Below are positions 58,051 to 64,000 of a stretch of 64,000 nucleotides of DNA, piece after piece. This DNA comes from Poriferisodalis sp965205175 (GTDB taxonomy: Bacteria; Actinomycetota; Acidimicrobiia; Acidimicrobiales; Poriferisodalaceae). How positions within the stretch are numbered: the first letter of the stretch is position 1; each line of letters begins with the position of its first letter. Position numbers and translations under genes: made by a program. The stretch covers positions 2,740,332 through 2,804,331 of the forward strand of contig NZ_OZ242038.1 of NCBI RefSeq assembly GCF_965205175.1, in the 5' to 3' direction. The notes below the pieces were generated by a model. That model was not told where the DNA came from, ran no database searches, and saw only the letters and a list, made by a program, of their open reading frames with translations.

Positions 58051-58063
58051 CCCCCCCCCCCCC
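58051..58063 (+). repeat. C13 homopolymer just upstream of the paralogue 2 start
   Basis: Thirteen C on the plus strand (G13 on the coding strand) end seven bases before GTG 58044, in the ribosome-site position. Such tracts change length by slipped-strand mispairing. Depending on the true start, this would alter translation frame, ribosome binding or promoter spacing. Confidence 0.8.
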
Positions 58064-58197
58064 GAGGACCACGCACAGAACGCACTACACGCCCAACACT
58101 CGACACCATCAGACTCCCAACATCGCCAAGACCCGAGAACTACCGCACGACACAAACCCGACAACTCGGCACGGCGTGCCAGCGAAACTGTAGAACA

Positions 58198-59181
58198 CTA
58201 GCTCACATCCAGCAGGATCTTGCCGACGTTCGCGTTGGTGGCCATGTACTCGTGCGCTGCTGCGATGTCGTCGAGGTCGAAGCGGGAGTCGATGACCGGT
58301 CGCAGCGAGCCGTCGTCGAACCGCGGGAGCAGCTCGGCGCAGAATCGCTGGTTCGCCTCGATCTTCTGCTCGATGGGCCGCGAGCGCAGCACCGTGCCGA
58401 TGAGCGCCGCTCGCTTCGGCAGCAAGGCGCCGAGCGGGATCGTGGCCGCAGGCCCGCTCATGACGCCGACTTGGACGATGCAGCCTTGGACTCGCACCGA
58501 TGCGATGTTGCGAGCCAAGTAGTCGCCGCCGATCACGTCGAGCACGACATCTACGCCTCGACCGGCGGTCCAGTCGCGGACAGCGTCAGCAAAATCGGCC
58601 TCGGTGTAGTCGACCACCAAGTCTGCGCCGAGTGCTGCGCATGCTTGCACCTTGGAGGTCGAGCAGGTGACGGCAACTCGCGCGCCGATGGCTCTGGCGA
58701 TCTGGATCGCCGCTGTGCCGACACCGGAGGCGCCTGCATGCACCAGCGCTGCGCCGCCGGATGCGAGGCCGCCTAAGGTGACGAGCGCATCGTGCGCCGT
58801 GACGAAGACCTCTGGAATGGCCGCAGCGTCGCGCAGGCTCACCGAGTCTGGCACGCGTTGCAGCATGCGCTCGTGGGTGACGACGAGTTCTGCCGCGGCA
58901 CCTCCCGACACGATGCCCATGACCTCGTCGCCGACTGACCACGCGGTGACGCGCTCGCCGAGCGCTGCGATGCGTCCGGCGAACTCCAAGCCGGGTATCT
59001 CGTGTTCGGGGCGGGGTCCCGGTGCCGGGTACAGGCCCATCCGCTGCAGCAGGTCAGCTCGATTCATGGCCGAGCACACCACCTCCACGAGCGCTTCGTC
59101 GGGACCGGGGACCGGATCAGGGACGTCGCGGACCTGCAGCACCTCGACGCCGCCGTACTCGGGGATGACTACTGCGCGCAT
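58198..59181 (-). CDS. NAD(P)H quinone oxidoreductase (zinc-independent MDR family)
   Basis: A 327-residue quinone-oxidoreductase-like protein (QOR/PIG3 branch). The GroES-like part has VVCSAMNRADLLQRMGLYP and PGLEFAGRIAALGERV; the Rossmann part has VHAGASGVGTAAIQIARAIG and YTEADFADAVRDWTAGRGVD. Zinc-binding Cys are absent, as in QOR. The enzyme reduces quinones or enones with NADPH. It is a single gene between paralogue 2 (same strand, 153 bases away) and the divergent phosphatase gene. Confidence 0.92.
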   Translation of the reverse strand: MRAVVIPEYGGVEVLQVRDVPDPVPGPDEALVEVVCSAMNRADLLQRMGLYPAPGPRPEHEIPGLEFAGRIAALGERVTAWSVGDEVMGIVSGGAAAELVVTHERMLQRVPDSVSLRDAAAIPEVFVTAHDALVTLGGLASGGAALVHAGASGVGTAAIQIARAIGARVAVTCSTSKVQACAALGADLVVDYTEADFADAVRDWTAGRGVDVVLDVIGGDYLARNIASVRVQGCIVQVGVMSGPAATIPLGALLPKRAALIGTVLRSRPIEQKIEANQRFCAELLPRFDDGSLRPVIDSRFDLDDIAAAHEYMATNANVGKILLDVS

Positions 59182-59298
59182 GGGTGACGACGGTAGCCCG
59201 ACCGGGTCGGTGTGCGAAGGTGGTTTCCGAACTCGGCGGCACTGCCTGCCCGATACCCGTCCCGCCAGGAATTCCGTCTGTCGATAGTCTGCGAACCC

Positions 59299-60198
59299 GT
59301 GCGCCGAGAAGCCGTGGTAGCGCTGGAAGGCGCGAACAACTGTCGTGACTTAGGCGGCTACCCCGCTGCAGGCGGCCGCCATGTGCGTACGGGAGCACTG
59401 TTCCGCTCGGACCGCTTGAGCGCGCTCAGCAGCGACGATCTCGAAGAACTGGCCAGCCGTGGCATCCGCACTGTGGTCGACTTGCGCGCTGCGCCGGAGA
59501 CCGAGCGGGACCGTTCGCGGCTGTGGCGAGGCGTGACCTCACACGTCTCACTGCCCGTCGGTGACACCGTGGACGGGGACATCTCGATGGTGGACCAGAT
59601 CCTCGAAGGTCGATTGCGGTCGATCAGCGAAGCCGACATGGCCGCGTTGTACCTGAAGATCGTGGCCGAGCACGGCGAGCGGTTCGCTCAGCTCGCTGCC
59701 GTGGCGGCCGATGTCGACCATCTGCCGCTGCTGTTCCACTGCACCGCTGGCAAGGATCGCAGCGGCATTGCCGCAGCGCTCCTGCTCGAAGCCCTCGGCG
59801 TGGCCCGCGAGGCCGTGCTCGACGACTACTGCCTTACGAACGAGCTCCGGTCGCATCAGCGCATCGCGGAACTGACGCCGCAGTTCGAGCGCGCCGGCAT
59901 CGCCATCGACGACGTGCGGCCCATTCTGAGCGCTCCCCGCTCAGTGATGGCCACCGTGCTCGACGAGCTGGACAACCGCTACGGCCAACGCGAACTGCCC
60001 AACGCGTCCGGGACGGGGCGGAGCCGGGCCGGGCAGAGCGAAGGAGAGCCGCCGGTAAGGCAGAGCCAAGGGCAGGAGCCGAGCAGGCACGACCTGTGGG
60101 ATACCCACGGTGTGCGCAGCGGCGCCGAGGGCTACCTGCTGCACCACGGCTTCGACCCAGCCGCTCTAGAGATACTCCAAGCCAACCTGCTGATCTGA
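59299..60198 (+). CDS. Tyrosine-protein phosphatase (IphP-like)
   Basis: A 299-residue dual-specificity-like phosphatase. NNCRDLGGYPAAGGRHVRTG and LFRSDRLSALSSDDL are the family N-terminus; the P-loop is FHCTAGKDRSGIAAAL with catalytic Cys and Arg; RTVVDLRAAPE precedes it. These bacterial enzymes hydrolyse phosphotyrosine or phosphoinositides. A Gly/Ser/Gln-rich insertion of about 45 residues interrupts the C-terminal part (GTGRSRAGQSEGEPP) and is unusual. GTG 59299 follows TAGTCT by eight bases, suggesting a leaderless start. Confidence 0.88.
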   Translation: MRREAVVALEGANNCRDLGGYPAAGGRHVRTGALFRSDRLSALSSDDLEELASRGIRTVVDLRAAPETERDRSRLWRGVTSHVSLPVGDTVDGDISMVDQILEGRLRSISEADMAALYLKIVAEHGERFAQLAAVAADVDHLPLLFHCTAGKDRSGIAAALLLEALGVAREAVLDDYCLTNELRSHQRIAELTPQFERAGIAIDDVRPILSAPRSVMATVLDELDNRYGQRELPNASGTGRSRAGQSEGEPPVRQSQGQEPSRHDLWDTHGVRSGAEGYLLHHGFDPAALEILQANLLI

Positions 60199-60259
60199 CC
60201 CCGCCCGAAGCCTCCCGCCTAACGGATCGAAACACGCCAGCGCTGGATACCATCATGCG

Positions 60260-60361
60260 ATGTTCGTTGTGCCTCCCAAAGCGTACGCTGACAGAGAGTT
60301 GAGCCGAGCCGAAACCATGAGCTGCATCTGCTCAATCGCAGAGATGGACGTGCAGGAATGA
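60260..60361 (+). CDS. Possible 33-residue ORF before the methyltransferase
   Basis: ATG 60260 opens 33 codons (MFVVPPKAYADRELSRAETM...) ending in TGA at 60359-60361, which overlaps an ATG at 60358 that opens a further 15 codons ending three bases before GTG 60409. The chain of overlaps could couple translation into the methyltransferase. No homology recognised; it lies where the composition becomes AT-richer. Confidence 0.3.
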   Translation: MFVVPPKAYADRELSRAETMSCICSIAEMDVQE

Positions 60362-60408
60362 GCTTCCGACAGAGCACACCACCACAGAGAAGCCGAAACA
60401 ACTAGCCC

Positions 60409-61229
60409 GTGCAGTCCGTGTCGCCATATGCCGAAATCGGGGACTGCGTTCTCTATCTTGGCGACTGCATACAGGTGATGTCCGTCATGCCATCTGGTAG
60501 TGTCGACATGGTGTTCGCTGATCCACCGTACAATCTGTCGAACGACGGCACTTCGGTTCACGCGGGTCGTCGAGTCTCGGTGAATAAGGGTAGCTGGGAC
60601 AAGAGCCGCGGCGTTGCAGAAGACTTCGATTTTCACTATTCATGGATCGAAGCATGCCATCGTCTATTGAAGCCCGATGGTACGCTTTGGGTTTCGGGCA
60701 CCTATCACAGCATCTACGCTTGTGGACACGCTTTGCAGGTTCAAGGATGGCGTATCTTGAACGACATCGCGTGGTTTAAGCCAAACGCTCCACCTAATCT
60801 CGGTTGTCGGATGTTCACTGCTAGCCACGAAACAATCTTATGGGCCAGCAAGGGCAAGACAGCCAAACACACATTCAATTACCTTGACATGAAGCGCGGT
60901 ACTTTTCGGGCCGATTTCATCAAGAAACCTAACAAACAGATGCGAAGTGTCTGGGCTATAGCTACGCCAGGAACATCTGAGAAACGTTACGGTAGGCACC
61001 CGACACAGAAGCCATTTCGCTTGATGGAGCGCATCATTACGGCCAGCACGGAGCCCGGGAACCTGATTCTTGATCCCTTTTGTGGTTCGGCTACGACAGG
61101 GGTGGCCGCAGTAAGCGGGGGGGGGGGAGACGGTTCATTGGCATTGAATCCAATCAAGGATACTTGGACCAGCTTGCCATCCCTAGACTTCGCGATGCTA
61201 TTCAAGAACGTCAAAGCCGCTTCGTATAA
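60409..61229 (+). CDS. DpnA-like adenine-specific DNA methyltransferase, frameshifted at a G11 tract
   Basis: Beta-class MTase: motif IV DPPY (residues 38-41, ADPPYNLSNDGTSV) precedes RRVSVNKGSWDKS, and motif I is DPFCGSATTG (222-231). This matches the DpnA/MboIB branch that methylates the adenine of GATC. After AAVS the frame meets G11 (61117-61127); read straight on, the protein continues as an unrelated tail to 61530. In the frame reached by one extra or two fewer G, the family's RRFIGIESNQGYLDQLAI follows and ends in TAA at 61227-61229, giving about 273 residues, the normal length. The gene is therefore off in this copy, phase-variable, or a homopolymer error. The AT-richer composition suggests transfer. 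Confidence 0.85.
61117..61127 (+). repeat. G11 homopolymer at the methyltransferase frameshift
   Basis: Eleven G interrupt the reading frame exactly between methyltransferase motif I and the conserved RRFIGIE segment. Twelve or nine G would restore it. The tract is out of place in the AT-richer gene. Confidence 0.9.
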
Positions 61230-61849
61230 TGGAGCGGCATCTTGCAGTAGCGAAGCTGAACCAACTTATTGGAACCGATGTCCACGTTCTAGCCCGCACA
61301 CACCAGGTCAACGTACATGGTCCAACCGGGAAGGTCAACAAGGGATGGGCAGGACACGCTCTCGAACGGTACTTAGGTCTTCAGCTCAACTCGGCACGAG
61401 CGCCGAATTTTGGATCATGGGAACTCAAGGTCATTCCCATCAAGCGACGCAAAACGGGCTATCTGGCATTCAAGGAAACTATGGCCATAACCATGATCGA
61501 TTCCGTACATGTTGTCACCACGCCCTTTGAACACAGTCATCTCTTGACAAAGCTTCGCAAGGCCGTTCTCGTGGCGCGAATCGTAGGTGATGATGTCATG
61601 TCGCCGTCCCCCATACATGCAGTTGTGACGCTTGACTTGACTGGCGCAGCCTATACGATTGTTGAGCGTGACTATGAGCTGGTGCGGGAGTGCATCGCTG
61701 ACTCAAGGCGCGGCTTTGATGCACTGACAGGGAGGATGGGCACCTACATCCAACCGCGAACTAAGGGCACCGGACACGGCAGCACCTCCCGCGCATTCTA
61801 CGCACGCAAGTGTTTTCTGGGGCTATATTGCAGCCTCAGCGAGTCCTAA
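61229..61849 (+). CDS. MutH/Sau3AI-family restriction endonuclease
   Basis: The 206-residue protein matches MutH/Sau3AI nucleases: KGWAGHALERYLGLQLNS, the catalytic stretch APNFGSWELKVIPIK, KETMAITM, FEHSHLLTKLRKA and GRMGTYIQPRTKG. The family cleaves at GATC, agreeing with the DpnA-like methyltransferase. The active site is D-(x)n-E-x-K; Glu65 and Lys67 are present but Asn60 stands where Asp is expected, a GAT to AAT change, so cleavage may be lost. ATG 61229 overlaps the corrected methyltransferase stop as TAATG, showing that the two are meant to be coupled. Confidence 0.82.
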   Translation: MERHLAVAKLNQLIGTDVHVLARTHQVNVHGPTGKVNKGWAGHALERYLGLQLNSARAPNFGSWELKVIPIKRRKTGYLAFKETMAITMIDSVHVVTTPFEHSHLLTKLRKAVLVARIVGDDVMSPSPIHAVVTLDLTGAAYTIVERDYELVRECIADSRRGFDALTGRMGTYIQPRTKGTGHGSTSRAFYARKCFLGLYCSLSES

Positions 61850-62047
61850 ACGTAGCAGTGTTTCTTGGGTAACGGGCTTCGATCCGAAGGGCAACACCGC
61901 AAAGGCGTCAACTTCGGGCAACGGATCTAGGCGACGAACACTGCAGAGTTTGTGGCCGTGACTCGAAGGTCTGCCCCAGTCGTCACGTGAGATTTGGCCG
62001 GGGTTCATGGCCCGTCCGACGGCAGTGCCCGTAGCGAACGACGGCAC
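61823..62047 (-). CDS. Possible small ORF or remnant (74 codons)
   Basis: A minus-strand frame ending in a 27-base overlap with the endonuclease gene. It reads protein-like in part (RRLDPLPEVDAFAVLPFGSK, PVTQETLLRLGLAEAAI), and ATG 62010 could be the real start. No family is recognised. The gap 61850-62235 otherwise holds only the stacked GTGTCACAC boxes. Confidence 0.25.
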   Translation of the reverse strand: MPSFATGTAVGRAMNPGQISRDDWGRPSSHGHKLCSVRRLDPLPEVDAFAVLPFGSKPVTQETLLRLGLAEAAI

Positions 62048-62144
62048 GCGTAGCAGCGAACATGGCGCGAATCGTCTGATGGCCTACACAACTTCGATAC
62101 GCCGAGTGGCCGCGCCGGCACGATGCACCGACATGCCCGCGAGC

Positions 62145-62174
62145 GTGTCACACCCCGTAACGCTCCTGCTTGCC
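62145..62174 (+). promoter_or_regulatory. Degenerate third copy of the leaderless promoter box
   Basis: GTGTCACAC (62145-62153), eight bases, GCTCCT, seven bases, then ATC instead of ATG. The spacing is that of the active-looking copies, but the -10 and start codon are lost. A longer 27-base similarity (GACATGCCCGCGAGCGTGTC) with the next copy shows that the unit was duplicated. Confidence 0.5.
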
Positions 62175-62205
62175 ATCTTCGGTGGTTGCCGACATACCCG
62201 CGAGC

Positions 62206-62235
62206 TTGTCACACCCCCTGCCTACCGTTGTCCCC
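62206..62235 (+). promoter_or_regulatory. Leaderless promoter A of DUF222-HNH gene 2
   Basis: TTGTCACAC (62206-62214), eight bases, TACCGT (62223-62228), seven bases, then ATG 62236. The first six bases match TTGTCR of the PafBC-type DNA-damage promoter. Confidence 0.6.
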
Positions 62236-63810
62236 ATGGCGATTGACGCTTGTGGCAGCGAGTACGATGGCGGCCAACCCGACGCGCGACATCAAGGCGG
62301 CGACGAGCTTGCGCCGTTGAACTGCCCAACTGGCATCAACCTTCGCGGCGAACTCGCCAACAGCGGCGAAGCCCTGGCAACCGTGTCACACCCCCTGCCT
62401 ACCGTTGTCCCCATGGCAATCGGCGTACCGAGTGGGGACCGTGGTATCGGCAAGCGTGGCGGCGGCAACCGTGCTGCGGATGCCGCTCCGTCGGCTTCAC
62501 GAGTGGCGTCGGGTGCATTGTCGGAGAGGTGGTTGCGAGTGGACGTGCCTGCACTGGATGCAGACGGCTTGCGGTTGCGGCTGGCACAGATCGGACATGC
62601 CCGGTCGCAGCTCGCCGCAGCCGAAGCATCCGCTCTGTGTGAGATCGCCCGCTGCGAAGGCGAAACCGTCGCCGCGCATACCGCAGCGAACGTGCTGTCG
62701 GTGTCAGTTCGCGCTGCCCGCGACAACGTGAAGACGGCTGCAGCACTCGCAAAATTGGACGTTACTCGTGAAGGTCTGGCAGCCGGGTCGGTACCTGCTG
62801 GACATGCGCAGATCATCGCCCGCGCCGCAAGCGATACTCCGATCAACGAAGGGTTCCTTGTCGAAATCGCTCAGCGGCAAGGCCTCGACGAATTCCGTCG
62901 AACCGTTGCCCGTCACGTAGCCGACTGCACCGATGACGACGGTGCCTCCCTGCTCGAACGGCAGCGCCAACAGCGTTCAGCGCGCGTGTTCACCAGCCGC
63001 GAGACCGGGATGACGGTGGTGAACGGCCAGTTTGATCCGATCGTCGGCGCCCGCATTACCGCAGTCGTCAACGCCGCAGTAAGCCGCTTGTTTCACGACG
63101 AAGACCCCAAGTGTCGTTCGACGCCCGCTCAGCGCACTGCGGACGCAGTCGCCAAACTCCGCTGCGAACCCGACACATCCCGACCAGCGGGCACTTCGCT
63201 GGTGCTCGTCGCCGACTACGACGTTCTCAACCAACAGATCGCAAACGCGCGGCTCGCGAACGGAACTACGGTGCCGATCAGCGAGATTGCCAAGGTAGCC
63301 GTCGATGCAGACATTCTGCCGATGATCTTCAACAAGGCAACCGGCGATTTGCGCATGGGCAGACGCCGCCGTTCAGCCAGCGAGCTGCAGCGCAGCGCGC
63401 TCGCTGTTCGCGACCAAGGCTGCGTCGGCTGCGGCGCATCACCCGAACTCTGCCGAGCACACCACATCGTCGAATGGCAGCACGGCGGCAACACCGACCT
63501 CGACAACCTCGTCTCAGTCTGCCACCACTGCCACCACAACAGCATCCACCAACAGGGCTTCACCGTCGAACACAACGCCGTAACCGGCCGTTACCAGTTG
63601 CATGCGCCAGGCAAGCTCCCAGTAGGTGCTGCACCAGCGACCGGACCGCCAGCAGGCGAGCTGAATTGGGCAGGACAATCGTCATCCGACCTACTGCGGA
63701 ATACTCGGCTCGGGCAGGCATCAGCGGCGCCGCTGTCGAGCGCCTCGCCGAAACGAAGCACAGCCCAAGCCGGTGGCCCGGCGGTCACGTCTTCTCGGGC
63801 GCCGCCTTGA
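62236..63810 (+). CDS. DUF222 domain HNH endonuclease (13E12 family), copy 2
   Basis: The protein parallels copy 1: DUF222 region (VDVPALDADGLRLRLAQIGH to MTVVNGQFDPIVGARITAVV) and HNH nuclease (CVGCGASPELCRAHHIVEW, HGGNTDLDNLVSVCHHCH, HQQGFTVEH), followed by a low-complexity tail ending SSRAPP. The paralogues differ throughout, so this is not a very recent duplication. In-frame ATGs at 62236 (524 residues) and 62413 (465 residues) each follow a leaderless promoter. It lies just downstream of the restriction-modification module, as copy 1 lies beside the darT-darG module. Confidence 0.9.
   Translation: MAIDACGSEYDGGQPDARHQGGDELAPLNCPTGINLRGELANSGEALATVSHPLPTVVPMAIGVPSGDRGIGKRGGGNRAADAAPSASRVASGALSERWLRVDVPALDADGLRLRLAQIGHARSQLAAAEASALCEIARCEGETVAAHTAANVLSVSVRAARDNVKTAAALAKLDVTREGLAAGSVPAGHAQIIARAASDTPINEGFLVEIAQRQGLDEFRRTVARHVADCTDDDGASLLERQRQQRSARVFTSRETGMTVVNGQFDPIVGARITAVVNAAVSRLFHDEDPKCRSTPAQRTADAVAKLRCEPDTSRPAGTSLVLVADYDVLNQQIANARLANGTTVPISEIAKVAVDADILPMIFNKATGDLRMGRRRRSASELQRSALAVRDQGCVGCGASPELCRAHHIVEWQHGGNTDLDNLVSVCHHCHHNSIHQQGFTVEHNAVTGRYQLHAPGKLPVGAAPATGPPAGELNWAGQSSSDLLRNTRLGQASAAPLSSASPKRSTAQAGGPAVTSSRAPP
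62383..62412 (+). promoter_or_regulatory. Leaderless promoter B of DUF222-HNH gene 2
   Basis: GTGTCACAC (62383-62391), eight bases, TACCGT (62400-62405), seven bases, then in-frame ATG 62413. Within the longer frame it reads VSHPLPT, as in the copy 1 gene. Confidence 0.6.
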
Positions 63811-63861
63811 CGAATTGCGGGCCGACAGGCCCTGAGACTTGCGGGCATCGGCCCTGCGCCC

Positions 63862-64000
63862 CCGAGTCCGCTGAACCGTCGTGAAGTCCCGCTGATATTG
63901 ATGTACGGCACGAAGTCTGTAATGGACCTCCGCCGCCGAGTCCGGTGAACCGTCATGAAGTCGGCTAGGCAAGTGGCGGATGCGCTGCCTGCGCCCCCGA
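63862..64000 (+). repeat. 27-bp direct repeat running to the window edge
   Basis: A 27-base unit starting CCGAGTCCGCTGAACCGTC lies at 63862-63888 and again, with two changes, at 63936-63962. The last bases of the window (TGCGCCCCCGA) repeat the sequence just before the first copy, so a third copy probably begins at the edge. The 190 bases after the DUF222-HNH gene hold no other feature. Confidence 0.65.

Noticed and set aside
58045..58164. Start of paralogue 2 upstream of the G13 tract.
   Set aside because: The added residues are Trp/Cys-rich and not a signal peptide; GTG 58044 gives a clean export signal, though an upstream start cannot be excluded.
61230..61530. C-terminal extension of the methyltransferase to 61530 in the unshifted frame.
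   Set aside because: After the G11 tract this frame leaves the family alignment and overlaps the endonuclease; the alternative frame restores the family sequence and a TAATG junction.

Overview
The window looks like part of a high-GC actinobacterial chromosome. Support comes from F420-type luciferase-like (LLM) oxidoreductases, a mycothiol-conjugate amidase homologue, a 6C-type small RNA candidate, DUF222/HNH (13E12-family) genes, many leaderless starts (TANNNT, about 7 nt, then ATG/GTG) and a leucine attenuator before leuA. The family mix (several LLM enzymes, thiolases, P450, a fatty-acyl-CoA-reductase/HAD fusion, a LarA-like protein) would suit the class Acidimicrobiia, but nothing here fixes the taxon.

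Layout. 1-9.3 kb: fatty-acid/CoA enzymes (crotonase, LLM oxidoreductase, thiolase), a nuclease lipoprotein, a YdjC-like protein lacking its metal ligands, an SCP2 protein, Mca, and an SLC41/MgtE-type transporter with a PhoU/TrkA_C partner. 9.3-15.9 kb: a thioredoxin-like lipoprotein, a GDH-like protein, an ATP-grasp/alpha-E/transglutaminase operon, an MBL hydrolase and tRNA-Val. 16-21.7 kb: P450, TrpB2-type synthase, LLM oxidoreductase, SDR and VOC protein, with a strong palindrome between the divergent trpB2 and LLM genes. 21.7-25.1 kb: a secreted Thr-linker/fibronectin-type protein and a J-domain membrane protein. 25.2-36 kb: thiolase-like enzyme, ppk1, the leu attenuator and leuA, a hydrolase, a membrane-fused Mur ligase paired with a D-Ala-D-Ala-ligase-like protein, and a repeat lipoprotein.

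36-39.8 kb is accessory DNA. A DUF222-HNH gene with two stacked leaderless promoters is followed by an AT-richer darT-darG module whose DarT toxin carries an N-terminal IF2_N domain. 40-54.4 kb: a lipid block (acyl-CoA reductase-HAD, LarA-like, PlsC), an M15 peptidase, a methyltransferase, aconitase, a 6C RNA candidate, a LysR regulator, a short acyl-CoA carboxylase beta subunit and citrate synthase.

54.4-64 kb is a second accessory region: a paralogue of the Thr-linker protein with a G13 tract just before its start, a quinone oxidoreductase, a phosphatase, an AT-richer restriction-modification module and a second DUF222-HNH gene with the same stacked promoters. In the restriction-modification module the DpnA-like methyltransferase is frameshifted at a G11 tract and the MutH/Sau3AI-like endonuclease has Asn where the first catalytic Asp is expected.

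The most notable signals are the IF2_N-DarT/DarG pair, the homopolymer-switched GATC-type methyltransferase, the duplicated DUF222-HNH promoter cassettes, the poly-G-associated Thr-linker surface proteins, and 13-15-bp tandem repeats that recur at gene boundaries.
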